Source: Lumbricus rubellus
Taxonomy: Eukaryota > Annelida > Clitellata > Crassiclitellata > Lumbricidae
NCBI GenBank assembly: GCA_945859605.1
Contig: OX243816.1
Coordinates: forward strand, 24,130,199-24,194,198
Reading direction: 5' to 3'
DNA length: 64,000 nt
Shown here: positions 52,801 through 63,270 of the stretch, one piece after another
Layout: each line of letters begins with the position of its first letter
How positions within the stretch are numbered: position 1 is the stretch's first letter
The notes under the pieces: generated by a model
What the model saw: only the letters and a program-made list of their open reading frames with translations
The model's database searches: none
Told to the model about the DNA's origin: nothing
Position numbers and translations under genes: made by a program

Positions 52801-55800
52801 GATATACGTACATTACTCATCTCTATCTCGTCTTCATATTTTTTGTCAGATGTCATCTCTCAGTTTTTTTGGTATCTTTTTTATGTTCTCTCTTGTTCGC
52901 ATTCCTCTCCTTAATCTCATTTTCAAGTTGGCTATTACTAGCTTGCGATTGAAGCCAATTTGCACATCAAATGATCTTCAGTTTGTCTCATTCAAGTTCC
53001 ATATTTTATTTATTATTATTACTATTATTACTAAATAAATTTTTAACTCGCTCAAGGTCAGACACAGAAATGTGAATCTGAGGCGTGGATAGTCAGCTGC
53101 CAGAGGAAGATGCAGTTAGAGATTCATGTACTTGAAGGCCAATGAGACATAGTGAGTTTGAGCCGCTTTTTGAAGGAAGGACGTGAAATTGAGCTTCGAA
53201 GAGAGAGCAGAAGCCGATTACATTCTCTGGTTGCAGAGTTATGGAATGCACGCGAGCCCATGACTGTTCTGCATCAAGGCTCAGTTAAAAGACTTGTACC
53301 CGGTGACCTCAGGCAATGAAGAGGAATGTAAAGAGTTAATAGTGGAGTGGTGGTGGTGGTGGTGATGATGATATGGTCGATCAGGTTATGTGTATTTCCA
53401 TTGGGTGATATCCATTGTATTCATTATCTTCTTGGACATGTGGAAAGAGAACATTGCCAAACGACCGAATTCCACACTTAATGCACTACATGTAAAATCT
53501 GAAGGAAAATGAAACAAAGGCGGATGAAGACTGAATTCGATATACACCGTGACTCAAAAAAACTAAGCCAAATTGTTTTGCATATATCTCTAATACCTGA
53601 TGACATATGAAGCTACAATTTTCCAAATATTTAGAGAAGTGGACCAAGAATATGATTCCAAAATTTCATGAAATAAAGTTGAACGGATAAAAAGATATGA
53701 ATATTTAAACTTCATATACCGAAATTGCAGTTTACAAGCAATTTTCTGTCAGATTCAATAAAAAGTAAGCCAAACAATTTTTTTTACATCTCTGATGTCT
53801 GATGAGTAATCATAAAAACTTTTTCCAGATATTTAGGGAATTGAACCAAGAATAGGATTCCAAAATTTCATGTCATAAATGTGAAGGGATAGAAGGATAT
53901 GGATATTTCAACTTCATCACCCGAAATTTCAGTTTTCAGCAAGTCTGTTATTGTGTAGACTTCATTTCTCCCACATTATGGCCTCCGAACAGTCCAGATT
54001 TGAATCCTGTCGACTATAAAATGAGGAGCGTGATGCAAGATCGAGCCTACCAGACAACAATCCATGATATAAACGATCTGAAGCAACGCTTGTTGGAAGT
54101 GCGGGATGGCCTGAACCAGAGGATAATCGACGTTGCTGTTGCCATTGCAATGGCGCCAGCGCCCTCAGGCTTGCGTGCAAGCAGGAGGGGGACATTTTGA
54201 GCATCTTGTTTAATTAAATTATCAAACCATACTGTTGGGGTCATATTGGTAGTTCAATTCTCTACATATCTGGAAAATTTTAGAATGATTAATCATCAGG
54301 CATTGGAGATAATAGGGAAACAGTTTATCGAATCTGACAGAAAATTGCTTGTAAACTGCAATTTCGGTATATGAAGTTTAAATATTCATATCTTTTTATC
54401 CGTTCAACTTTATTTCATGAAATTTTGGAATCATATTTTTGGTCCACTTCTCTAAATATTTGGAAAATTCTAGCTTCATATGTCATCAGGTATTAGAGAT
54501 ATATGCAAAACAATTTGGCTTAGTTTTTTTTGAGTCACGGTGTATAATATAATATAAACGAGGACATAAAGCATCACTTGGATTGATACTAAGCACAGCA
54601 ATGAACACAAGTTTATCAAATGAAAGAGGACAATGGAAGTCATTGATTTGTACCCACCAATTGCAATCCACACTTTGGTGTACAGACATGGTATAATAAA
54701 CATACATCATCTATAGAGCCAATCACAAGTCAAATGTCTTAAGAAACAAATTCAATCATGCACTCTCAGCTTCATGGAGTAGAGTTGTGACTTCAACAGC
54801 AGGAGGAGTGGATTTAACAGCAGGAGAAGTGGATTTAACAGCAGGAGGAGTGGATTCAACAGCAGGAGAAGTGGATTTAACAGCAGGAGGAGTGGATTTA
54901 ACAGCAGGAGGAGTGGATTCAACAGCAAAAGGAGTGGATTCAACAGCAAAAGGAGTGGATTCAACACATGTCGTTGATCAAGTAGGCCAGTTGCGAAGAG
55001 CCTCCCATCCGCTGTTCTACATAACTGCTCAAAGGTATGTAAGATAGTGCAAATGGATCAAATGGTCCAATACGGAATACGGCGCCGTAACAAAAGCGCG
55101 CATGACAAAAGCGCGCAGACAAATGCGCGCAGACAATAGCGCGCAAAGCGCGCAACAGAAACCTTCTCCGACAAAAGGGCGCGGACAAAAGCGCGCAACC
55201 AAAGCGCGCAAAAAAGGGCGCAACTATCATACATACATACAAACATACATGCATACATACATACATACATATACATACATGTACATAGTATTTACATAGT
55301 ATTTACATATGTACATATGTAACCACTTTCATCATATCAAAAAATCTGTATTGTTTTTCTACGATATAACTACTTTGAATACATGCATGCATACTTGCGT
55401 ACATGTATACATACAATGCATACATACATACGCACTACATACTCACATACATACATACATACATACATACATACATACATACATACATACATACATACAT
55501 ACATGCATGGATGCATGCATACATACATGCATACATAACATACATGCATGCATGCATGCAGACATACATACATGCATACATGCTACATACACATATGTAT
55601 ACATACATACATAAATACATACATGTATGAAAAATATTTTTTGTATTGTTCTTCGTCGCGCACGCGCATTTGTCTGCGCGCATTTGTCGTGCGCGATTTT
55701 GTGACTGTGCGCATTTGTCTGCGCGCATTTGTCTGCGCGCTTTTGACATGCGCGCTTTTGATCGTGCACCACGGCCTACAGTCTATCATGTTCCTGCTGC

Positions 55801-58800
55801 CACGCAAAACCCAAACAAGCTGGGCTGCGTATAATATGATGACGATGAATATCTAATTCTAAAAGTGTATGGAGAAGCATGTGTAAATTGCGGGTGTTTG
55901 TTGCTTCCAGAAAGATGGCAGCTATTGTGTGGTAATGATTTTCATGCGTTCATTCAGTCTAGGATTCGCCTTTTCAAGAAACCTACTCAGGAATTCTCAG
56001 ACCAGCCACAGCAAAAGAAAGACTTAACGATTTATTACACAAAACCTGATTGGTGATTTCAGGTCTTAGAGATATTCGCGGATCCTGCAATCTCTTGCGG
56101 CTAACTCAGTAGGTGGCGCCCTGTCGTTAGCGCGCAGGACGTTTGCGCGCCGTCGTTTGCGCGCCGTCATTTGCGCGCAGTCGTTTGAGCGCAGCAAGAA
56201 ATGCCCGTCATTTGCGCGCGGGACGTTTGCGCGGGCGCAGTGTGGATTGACTTGTACTATTATGTCTGCCATCTTCGTATGATCAAACAGCGGAATCCTG
56301 TATGATGGGTCGGCCTATTTTATTCGCACTTTGATGTGTACTCCTGTTCCTCTTTGCTTATATAAACCTATCAATCTATCCTTTATCAACCTATTGTTCT
56401 TGTTTTGATTTCGCATAATTTACCATTGATAGGTTGCTGAACTTACTGCTAAATTAAAGTACCTAGTCATTTCGTAGAAAAACATTGATAGGTTGCTGAA
56501 CTTACTGCTAAATAAAAGTAGTTATATCGTAGAAAAACAATACAGATTTTTTGATATGATGAAAGTGGTTATTTAGTAGATTCTTTAGTTTGCATATTGT
56601 GACGACGCGCAAATGACGGTGCGCGCAAATGACGGCGCGCAAACGACGGCGCGCAAACGTCTTGCGCGCAAATGGCTGGACACCTCATTAGGCACCACAG
56701 AATTGGGTGAGGATGTATTCCTTCACTGAATACAAGAGGCCTTTGCCAGAAAATGGCTTAAGAGCCAATAAAACACTGCAGTTCCTCTGAACAAATGTTG
56801 GTGGTGACTGGATTTACCATCAGCGACCTTGACTTGCATGTGGACCAGAAATTTCTCACTAAATGCCTGCCCTGACAGCAGGGAATTGAGCCCCTACCTC
56901 CTCTCTATTAACAGTCCAGTATGCTAACCACTACACTACTGAGCACTACCAAATACATATTGAATCTATTCGAAGCACAGGCAGAATCTATTAATGATCG
57001 ATACACAAAAAGACAGATTTAGGCAACAAGAAGCAAAAGCTACACATCACTGCTTTAAGAAACTCAGCTGTAGCAGAAAATTGTTGAGTAGCACTGCACA
57101 AGTTTCTACACTGCAGCTAGTTCATCCATGGATGACTTGAATGAGAAATTAATAACGCTGAGCCTATGACAATAAACTTACCAGCTTTATCCGTCAGAAG
57201 TTGACCAGCAGGAACATCTACTGTTTGTTTTCGGTTAGCAAACATTCGTAGATATAGTTCACGTTGTTTTGGAGGCAGGTGGTTTATGTCAACCCCACCA
57301 ACTATCTGTGGCTTACTGCTGTCTTCAACCATTGGCAAAACAGAGACCACTGTGGATGATGATATGTCTGTTTCTTCAGCTGAGGTTGTTGTTGGCAGAG
57401 GTACATCTGTTCGTAGAAATAATAATGGATTCGTTGCCGGGGGGCTCGAAATCGAGGATTCCGGGAGAATAGTCTGGTAGTGAGAATTGTTTGGTACTGA
57501 AATAACAGACTTTAAATCAGAACTAAAGTTATTCTGAGTTACAAACTGGATGTTGGAGCCTGTCAAAGTTACAGAAGTTGAACAGTACATGCTTGAAGAA
57601 CAGCTCAAGTCTGTAGCTGGATTCTGGGAGGAAACCTCAACTGTGGGGAAAATTGCTCTGTCTAGCAGTGACTCGTTCTTTTCATTGTTCACGAAGTTCA
57701 CCTGCTGAGCTGGTACATTTTCCTCCATACCACAACCAGTCAAATCTATCAAACAAACAAAATAATTGGTTCACAATGGACGTCTTACAAAAGAACTTTC
57801 TCATTATAATATGAAACTGCAGACAAATTTAGTCATTTTAAACAAATATCACTCAAATGTAGCCTAAATCATGACAAAAGTAAGTTTCAGCAATAAATGT
57901 GAGGCGGTTTTACAAGGTGTGTCCTATGTGTTGATACAGTTGAAACATTACAAATGAGGTTTTGATCCATTATGATAGCACATTCATCATTCTTGTTTGA
58001 AATTAGCCACCATCTATTAAAATTGACTTTCATCTGACAAAGTTAGGCCTAAAAAAAGTTGTGTTTCCGGTAACCCGACCGACCCTCTTTTATTGCCGCG
58101 ACTCAAATAATTTTGTAAAAAAATTATAAATTAAAAAAAATTAAAATATTTTTTAACATTTGTATTGACATACCAGAAAATACGTCAACAAAATTAAATT
58201 AATAGGACTGTTTTCAAGAGCAGTTTTAGGTGCAGACAGTCGGGAAATAGGCAGTTTATACTTGCTTAGAACACGTACTTTGTTGCAGCGTGTACCTATG
58301 TGCAAAAAAGACTAGTGGGGTATACTTTTTCGGATAGTCACTGTATAAAAATATTTTACCAAAATAAAAAAAAATTCGACCTACCTACCCAATTTTTTTT
58401 AGCTCTGTTACCGGAAACACAACATTTTTGTTAGGCCTTATGTTTGTACCTTCAAAACTCAGTTGCATACATTCTAAGATTATAGTAGCCAAAGATTTAT
58501 GTCCGATTGGAATCAAAGTAATCGCTTATAACATTCGACCCATCAGCCAGTGCCTCAAAATTTGATAGGTAAAATTTACTTAGATTGTTCAGCGGCCATG
58601 CAACATTCTCTTCGTGATCCTTTTCTGCACCGCTTTGAGTATTTTGAATGGATTATTTATGATTATTCTATACTCCCAGCATCCAAACATGATCTGTGTC
58701 AAATAAGGTCAAAGTGAAACTGAGCCTACCACTATCTGTAAGATTTAAAGGGAACACTCACATGCCAACAGTGATACCGCTAAAAAATTTAAGAAAAGCC

Positions 58801-60257
58801 AAGATGGGGTCTTAAAAAAGCCAAGAAAAGCCAAGTTTATAATTATGGACTCTGTCACCTATTTTATTTCAATAGAAGCTGTTTTATCCGATAAATTGTG
58901 ATGTTTATGAAACTACGCTTTCTTTATTCTGTGCTAATATACAGAGAGCAAACAGTTCAGACTCAGAGAATAATAATAATAGCTTAATTAAGTCGGATAA
59001 ATACTAGTCAGTAGATGGAGCCATAGTCATATCACTGCTAAGATTATTCTTATTTAGTGGATTATTGCTTAAATTATTGTTATTTAGTGGATTATTGCTA
59101 AGATTATTGTTATTTAGTGGGCAGAAAAAAATCCAAGTAAAAAAGCCAAGGTCCTTTGAAAAAAAGCCAAGATCCCAAGATACGATTGAAAAAGCCAAGA
59201 TCTTGGGGAAAAAGCCAAGGAGCGGTATCACTGCATGCCAAGTGTTCAACCAACGTGTCTGCAATATTCACACCTATGCAAGCACAGTCTGAAATATCAT
59301 CATTATTCATTTTATTCTGACTTCTCATATGCCTATAATAATTCATTAGCATAAGCTATGTGACCGTATTAAGAAACAAGAAAGGCCAAGCGTTCAGGCG
59401 ATGCCATTTTCAATAGGAGTGTCGGGTTATTATCTAACATAGAATGACGTCAAAAACAGGTTAAATGTAAACTTTTCAGTCAAAATCTGCTGGAACAAAT
59501 TCAAATAAAAAATTAATTAATAATAATCGACCGGTGACGATGACCGTTAACTCCAGAACAACACAGATTTTAGTATTTATTGTTTTTAAAGCCTGAGGGA
59601 TCATAAATACCTCGGGCGATAAAAAAATTAATAATATAATAATATTTGCAGTCTGAAATTACTTACAAAATCAGAAAATATGAAGATGAGAAAATATGCT
59701 AAAGAAAAATGCCAAAAAGTGACAATTGACCTGGTGACCACTTTTGAGACAAAATCGACTATATCTCAGAATTATATGCTTTCGACACAAGCCTCATTTT
59801 GTAAAACCGCTTCACAAATATATTTCTTAAACTCTCTGGCTTTCTTAGAAGTCCAATGAACAATGAAATAAAATCTAATCCAGGGACAAACCTGATCCTT
59901 GTCTCAGAATTTCCTGTGCTGTATCTTCGATTTTCTCATGAGCGGGTGGCCCAGTCAAATTTTCAAAGTATCCTTTAGCACCAATGGGAAAACCTGCTCG
60001 GATTGGTCCCATCATTCCAGCAGCAACAATCATAGGTGGTGCGACTCCTAGAAGGCCTGGCTTAGGATTTGCTGATTGCCTATACACAAAATAATTATGG
60101 TGAATGTAATCTGTAATAAAGAAATCAAGAGAGAGAGAGAGACAGACAGACAGACAGTCAGTCAGAGAGAGAGACGGAGACAGAGAGAGACAGAGAGAGA
60201 CACACACAGAGAGAGACAGAGATAGACAGAGAGAGAGACAGACAGACAGAGATAGAC

Positions 60258-60356
<99 letters not shown>

Positions 60357-61917
60357 AGGGAGGGAGGGACGGAGGGTTGGAAGGGAGGGAGGCAGGCAGG
60401 AAGGAGGGAGGGAGGGAGGGGAGGGAGAAGGAGAGAGAGAGGAAGGAAGAAAGGGAGAGAGGGACAGGAAGTTGGAGAGGGAGGGACAGACAGACAGAGA
60501 CAGAGCATCAGTACACACCACACATCAAACTTAATCAGAGGTTGCATTTCAGAAGTTGTGTTCAGTCAACCTAACATGAATACGTGAATAAGTAACATTG
60601 TTCACTAAGTTGTCATCTCAAGGCCATCTGTGTCCTTGGAAATCTGAGGCACTTGGACTTAAACATCTATTAGTAGAATGCCTGTGAAGTCAGCAAAAGA
60701 CTGAACATTTACAACATTGATCACAACATCAGGTCCTCCAAGAGAGTGGGGTAAATGCCCAAGGGTCCTGGCTGTGTAGTAACATATAGAAAGTTGTTAG
60801 TTTTTCATTTCGTCACCCATCCACAGTTTTGTTGGGTCAGCTTCACTCTATGGCTGAGCCGGATTTCCAACTTCTTGCTCTGGTTCTAGACGTCGAGGCT
60901 AGAGTCTTTGGTCTAAATAGCAGGACTTCATACATGTAGAATTGTAGATGTAGGTTGAGAAAGAACCCAAGGCATCGTTAGTCATCGGCTCTGTGTGGAC
61001 TACTCTATTCGATTATTTCCTTCCAATCCTCGTGCCTAGAACTGGACCATCTCCCAAAAGGAACTGACACAGCCACTTGCAGACATGCTGGAACTATGTG
61101 CCCATCTCAGGAACTGACTAGATGTGAAGGGTCTGGGATGATTTCCAAGTTTAGTTTAGTTGAGCACAGAAAGAAGAGTTCTTAAAACCAGAAGTCATGT
61201 GTCCGTCTTATGGAGAGACAATTGGAACCTAACCCCAATGACAGAAAGAAGATGTTACTTATCGGTTAGCCTTATGGGCAGATGATCAAACCCCGGCAAC
61301 GATTACAATATCATTAAGAATAAACATTCAACTGCATCATATGACACAAAGCACAAAAACTTAGTGAACTTGGACGGACCACATGAAATCACCCCCCACC
61401 TCGCGAGCGGCATGTGGCCTCTGATTCATACCTTTCTAAATCTAATATTACTGACACTTAACTACTGTCAGTCTAAACTTAAAATTAACAATTGAATAAA
61501 AGAAAATCACAATTGCATATATAAATCTTATATCATAGGTTGTATAGATCTGCACTTTTTAAATTTCAATTTGCTTCTAAAAGAATTTTTCACTTGAAGC
61601 CTTAAGATAGTTTATGGGGCCTGTGCCTGTTCTGCCTAGGGGTCCAAAATTTCCCTCATTGGTCCTGGCCAACATTGAAACCCTATGACCCACATAGTTC
61701 AGTTTACAAACTAGCTTGCTGCTCTCCCAGAAGCCAGCTCATATCTTCCTCATGTTTACAAATTGTGCCTCTTACCTCATGACTGATCGTCTCGCAGCTG
61801 ACTGAAGAATCTCCTTCGCATTTGGCCCATCTGCATTGATTTGTATGTCAAATAAAGATGGTATTTTCTTCTTGTCTTTTGGCTGCTCTATTCTTAGCAG
61901 CATTGCCGGTGGACTCC
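41525..61917 (-). CDS. ZC3H4/ZC3H6: ZC3H4/ZC3H6 (Su(s)) family CCCH zinc-finger protein, C-terminal six exons
   Basis: Members of this family bind nascent RNA. ZC3H4 with WDR82 restrains unproductive RNA polymerase II transcription, and fly Su(s) is the orthologue (family knowledge). Exons join in phase: 61917-61776, 60079-59892, 57745-57182, 52028-51928, 49576-49413 and 43877-41525, about 1170 codons. Diagnostic pieces are KKKIPSLFDI (family KIPxLFEI), LPPKQRELYLRM (family LPxxQRxLYLR), the DPR repeats FDPRVQ and RDPRLARK, and the terminal SVKDMFKSIDPTASPFC, matching the ZC3H4 tail. The CCCH fingers and N-terminus should lie right of 61917, beyond the window or in unrecognised exons. Human ZC3H4 is about 1300 residues in all, so this protein is long. 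The excess is mainly a Met/Gln-rich region in the last exon. ZC3H4 and ZC3H6 cannot be separated from this half. Confidence 0.88.
43878..44267. other. ZC3H4/6-like intron, AT-rich
   Basis: No feature apart from a TA-rich run at 44220-44267 that is the mariner target. Confidence 0.5.
44268..47157 (+). mobile_element. Tc1/mariner element with decayed transposase, split by hAT
   Basis: Flanked by TA. Ends CAGGGTGGCTCAATAAAA and, inverted, CAGGGTGGCTCAATAAAA. About 1.57 kb without the inner hAT. A decayed plus-strand transposase is legible between 46010 and 46900: VVVWSDGKKRDVHEIRL at 46300 (first Asp region), QQDGAP... at 46545, and SPDLNPF-like at 46650, with stops and shifts. Confidence 0.85.
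44621..45929. mobile_element. hAT element, TSD TTAAGGTC, nested in mariner
   Basis: Ends CAGTGGCGTAACTAGG and, inverted, CAGTGGCGTAACAATA. TSD TTAAGGTC at 44613-44620 and 45930-45937. GGGGGCCCCTA is repeated near both ends. No transposase recognised. Confidence 0.93.
47286..48252. mobile_element. Mariner-type element, TA target, repeated subterminal units
   Basis: Flanked by TA. Inverted ends CAGGGTGGGCCATAAAAAGT. The left arm has two direct copies of a roughly 190-bp unit, and the right arm has one inverted copy. The centre (about 47740-47900, minus strand) reads SIKNFAKRLERSCGTGGGHIE, a mariner transposase C-terminus. Confidence 0.85.
48253..49412. other. ZC3H4/6-like intron with an interspersed repeat
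   Basis: 48709-48790 is a fragment of the 15231 poly-A MITE. 49135-49290 (GTATGAAGTGTTAGCAACTTC ... AGCTGAGTTGG) recurs at 52165-52330 (GTATATGAAGTGTTAGCAACTT), an unnamed repeat family. No gene. Confidence 0.55.
49413..49576 (-). CDS. ZC3H4/ZC3H6: ZC3H4/6-like exon
   Basis: The acceptor GGTTAG/TGTACT and donor ACAGA/GTAAGT enclose 164 bp. It reads CTAESLVPETLIS and then SINQMLAVICGSEAGLTTK. It is Ser/Ala rich, and the phase fits both neighbours. Assignment rests on phase continuity and shared strand. Confidence 0.8.
49577..50689. other. ZC3H4/6-like intron, nothing recognised
   Basis: Contains a possible MITE edge: CGAGTATAACG at 49872 and CGTTATACTCGAGTA at 50664 are inverted (CATAGATACTCGAGTATAACG vs CGTTATACTCGAGTATCTACG), so 49860-50690 may be one element of about 830 bp. 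Confidence 0.5.
50690..51090 (+). pseudogene. LINE C-terminal fragment
   Basis: Reads LETIQGRQRHWIGHIMRGD then REIIEGRTEGKK, the WxGHI(V) region seen in other LINE ends here. Not intact. Confidence 0.7.
51095..51895 (-). pseudogene. L2/CR1-like LINE 3' end with tail
   Basis: Minus strand: SNTVHDLGVLLDQELTFAPH then RLARDCYYQLHQLRTK (51860-51670), followed by frame-broken RT, GGAGTGCTTCTGAGTGATCC and a (TGAA)n tail ending at 51095. Same family as 24612-26590. Confidence 0.82.
51928..52028 (-). CDS. ZC3H4/ZC3H6: ZC3H4/6-like exon
   Basis: The acceptor GTTTTAG/GCCAGA and donor CTCAG/GTACTT enclose 101 bp. It reads GQRADEEIMHAVENN and ends GDLLKLLIPVSSQ. It completes the Gly codon split at the end of the 57182 exon. 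A minus-strand LINE fragment ends about 35 bp away at 51895. Confidence 0.8.
52160..53340 (-). pseudogene. Repeat copy plus LINE pieces
   Basis: 52165-52330 is the second copy of the 49135 repeat. 52813-52625 (minus) reads KPKDEWISDEVLDLVERRQ, typical of the region before RT in CR1-group LINEs. 53330-53040 (minus) matches the LINE 3' end at 13380-13660 (SHAFHNSAT-like). An (ATT)n tract is at 53010-53035. Confidence 0.65.
53545..54542 (+). mobile_element. Mariner foldback with 213-bp inverted arms, TA target
   Basis: TA flanks. Arms 53545-53757 and 54330-54542 are near-perfect inverted repeats starting CACCGTGACTCAAAAAAACT. Inside each arm is a second, diverged copy of the arm (53757-53945 and part of 54240-54330). 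The centre (53955-54200) encodes LWPPNSPDLNPVDYKM and HDINDLKQRLLEV, a mariner transposase C-terminus. Confidence 0.88.
54788..54972. repeat. 21-bp minisatellite, about 9 units
   Basis: The unit contains ACAGCAGGAGGAGTGGATT. Because it is a multiple of three it stays open in all frames (TAGGVDL / LLLLNPL); I regard this as an artefact. Confidence 0.92.
55083..55772. repeat. Element with inverted clusters of GCGCGC repeats (E1)
   Basis: The cluster 55083-55222 has about nine units of the type CAAAAGCGCGCAGA. The cluster 55657-55772 has the same units inverted (GCGCGCATTTGTCT). Between them are a TACAGATT-type unique segment (55318-55378) and a (CATA)n tract. Confidence 0.75.
55210..55625. repeat. 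(CATA)n microsatellite
   Basis: Two blocks of CATACATA, 55225-55275 and 55385-55625, with interspersed GCATG variants. Confidence 0.95.
55851..56056 (+). other. Short open frame with Cys pair, unassigned
   Basis: An open reading around 55851-56056 includes ACVNCGCLLLPERWQLLCG and ends TIYYTKPDW. It begins just after a stop and lies between the two GCGCGC elements. I do not recognise it, and no splice sites are convincing. It may be part of a transposon. Confidence 0.25.
56120..56690. repeat. Element with inverted clusters of GCGCGC repeats (E2)
   Basis: Cluster 56128-56236 (GTTTGCGCGCCGTC type) and inverted cluster 56604-56690 (GACGGCGCGCAAAC type). Inside, 56425-56535 has a roughly 60-bp tandem duplication (ATAGGTTGCTGAACTTACTG). 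56518-56577 is the inverted copy of 55318-55378 in E1. Confidence 0.75.
56691..56945 (-). mobile_element. Degenerate tRNA-derived SINE
   Basis: Minus-strand head TAGTGTAGTGGTTAGCATAC near 56935-56910 and a degenerate box B GGCTCAATTCC near 56885. The tail is not clear. Confidence 0.5.
57182..57745 (-). CDS. ZC3H4/ZC3H6: ZC3H4/6-like exon with LPPKQRELYLRM motif
   Basis: The acceptor TTGATAG/ATTTGA and donor AAGCTG/GTAAGT enclose 564 bp. A Ser/Thr/Pro-rich low-complexity region leads to DINHLPPKQRELYLRMF. That motif resembles the ZC3H4/6 segment LPSAQRALYLR, the clearest landmark in the middle of the protein. Confidence 0.88.
57746..58044. other. ZC3H4/6-like intron, nothing recognised
   Basis: AT-rich intron edge without recognised motif. 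Confidence 0.5.
58045..58438. mobile_element. MITE with GTTGTGTTTCCGGTAAC termini, copy 2
   Basis: Inverted ends TAGGCCTAAAAAAAGTTGTG and AGGCCTAACAAAAATGTTGT. Opposite orientation to 12143-12525, with the shared interior word TAGGTGCAGACAGTCGGGAA. Confidence 0.82.
58769..59233. mobile_element. hAT MITE, TSD CATGCCAA, with AAAGCCAAG subterminal repeats
   Basis: Ends CAGTGATACCGCT, inverted perfectly. TSD CATGCCAA at 58761-58768 and 59234-59241. AAAGCCAAGA words: three at the left (58790-58835) and five at the right (59140-59220), same orientation at both ends. The centre has three tandem 30-bp units with TTATTTAGTGGATTATTGC. Confidence 0.92.
59242..59891. other. ZC3H4/6-like intron, nothing recognised
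   Basis: AT-rich; no repeat or coding signal seen. Confidence 0.5.
59892..60079 (-). CDS. ZC3H4/ZC3H6: ZC3H4/6-like Gly/Pro-rich exon
   Basis: The acceptor GTATAG/GCAATC and donor ATCAG/GTTTGT enclose 188 bp. It reads PKPGLLGVAPPMIVAAGMMGP, followed by a KGYFENLTG segment. The Gly/Pro/Met run followed by an FYEN-like aromatic segment resembles the same region of ZC3H4. An (AG)n tract lies about 50 bp upstream in the intron. Confidence 0.86.
60125..60490. repeat. (AG)n / (GGGA)n / (CAGA)n microsatellite
   Basis: About 50 bp upstream of the ZC3H4/6-like exon at 59892-60079 in the gene's direction. Polypyrimidine on the gene's sense strand. Open frames are artefacts. Confidence 0.95.
60491..61775. 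other. ZC3H4/6-like intron, nothing recognised
   Basis: No exon or repeat terminus identified in about 1.3 kb. Confidence 0.45.
61776..61917 (-). CDS. ZC3H4/ZC3H6: ZC3H4/6-like exon with KIPSLFDI motif (most upstream seen)
   Basis: The acceptor TTTCAG/GGAGTC and donor CATGAG/GTAAGA enclose 142 bp. It reads SPPAMLLRIEQPKDKKKIP then SLFDIQI. This is the family motif that lies just C-terminal of the CCCH fingers. A second frame of the same exon is also open but does not join its neighbours. Confidence 0.88.
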
Positions 61918-63270
61918 CTGAAATGAATACATATGTGCCAGATAGATAAAGCTTTCTTGTTCAGTAACTTTTTGAGATTCCAAAAGGTGCTATATAAGCA
62001 GCCAGATACATACAAATATACACATAAAAAAACACATATATATGTATATATATAATATACACACACACATATATACACGAAGCAGAGATATTCTTAAACT
62101 CAAAAACCAATGATCCAGTGGCAAGCAACGGATTGTGCAGACTGTGCACAGTGTGCAGTGGACAGTCATGTCTTTACTTTCAGGATAATTATTCAGATTG
62201 TAATCAAATCTACATGTATTATACAATTAACTTTGTAGTTGGTCTACTTCGTGTAATTTAAATTGACAATGGCACAATTACTTTGAAATTGTATAATTAG
62301 CCTAAATCACTGCATTCCCTCAGTTGTGCTTTAAGTCTTATCTAAGTGGCTCTGCTAAGTAACAAGATTGCAAAGAACGTGCAGAGAAGACTGCCAAAAA
62401 TTAAGTTGAATTACGTTGAAAATCGCTTTGTAATAATCATAACCAAATAATCTAAATTTATGTGCAAATAATTTATGTGAAAAATCCAGCGCCCCACTGC
62501 GGACGCCCATGCCCACCACCGAAGCTTTGCACAAGGGTCCCCAAAACCTTGCCACACCACTGCAGTGATCTAAAAATGACACTTTGCATTTGACCAGAAA
62601 GAGTAAAAATCCTTGACCAGCAGTAAGTAATAAAGAAAGTAAAGAACATAATTACCATTATGATTAATAGAACCGCATGATAGCAGCAGTGTCAATGCTC
62701 AAGGACTGCAATGATGGTGCAGTAAAAACAAGCCACAATCGCATCAACATCCAGAGTAAGACAGTTTATGGTGGAAACATTATTTGAAAAAGCATTAGGT
62801 AGGTAACTGTGCAGAACAATGAGAGATAGGAGGGAGATTATAATACTTGAAAAGAATAGAACTTCTCGTTTTATGTATGACCACAGATAGGCACTCAGAT
62901 GATCTTGTTGAATAGTGACTGTGATAACACTGATGAGTAAGGGCTGATTTTAAATATTGCAGTTGGCTATATGGCTCAATTTGTTATAAAATCACAAAAA
63001 CCTAAATTTGAGAGATTCTTTGCTTATTAGGAAGTCAATGCTATAATTTAGTGACAGAGGTAATATGCTCGTATTTAGAAAAACATATAATATTCTTCTT
63101 CATCAATACAAACCGACATGTAAGCAGTAAGATGTCATGACATTGTAGTAGTAACAGATGACAACAAGTTCAACAGGAACCGAATTTAACTGCATGGCAT
63201 CCTGCAAGGTGCCCATCTCTTCCTACTGCTCATTTTACTAATGCCAACTAGCAAATAAAAAGCTGAGTAA
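61918..63270. other. ZC3H4/6-like intron or upstream, no exon found
   Basis: A TA/CA microsatellite is at 62015-62080. AGCGCCCCACTGCGGACGCCC at 62489 and ACCACTGCAGTG near 62560 hint at a degenerate MITE. I searched for further family exons (CCCH spacing) and saw none. Confidence 0.4.

Noticed and set aside
52593..53038. Plus-strand open frames with hydrophobic stretches, possible membrane protein
   Set aside because: The minus strand of the same segment reads as LINE (WISDEVLDLVERR), so the plus-strand frames are antisense to it.
54752..55047. Repeat protein TAGGVDL / LLLLNPL
   Set aside because: A 21-bp tandem repeat is open in both strands by arithmetic. No gene context.
55401..55630. 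CRISPR-like or other regular array
   Set aside because: This is a CATA microsatellite. The minisatellites have no spacers of constant length with unique sequence. No CRISPR array is present in the window.
60158..60547. Ser/Leu-rich open frames on the minus strand
   Set aside because: They arise from the (AG)n and (GGGA)n tract.
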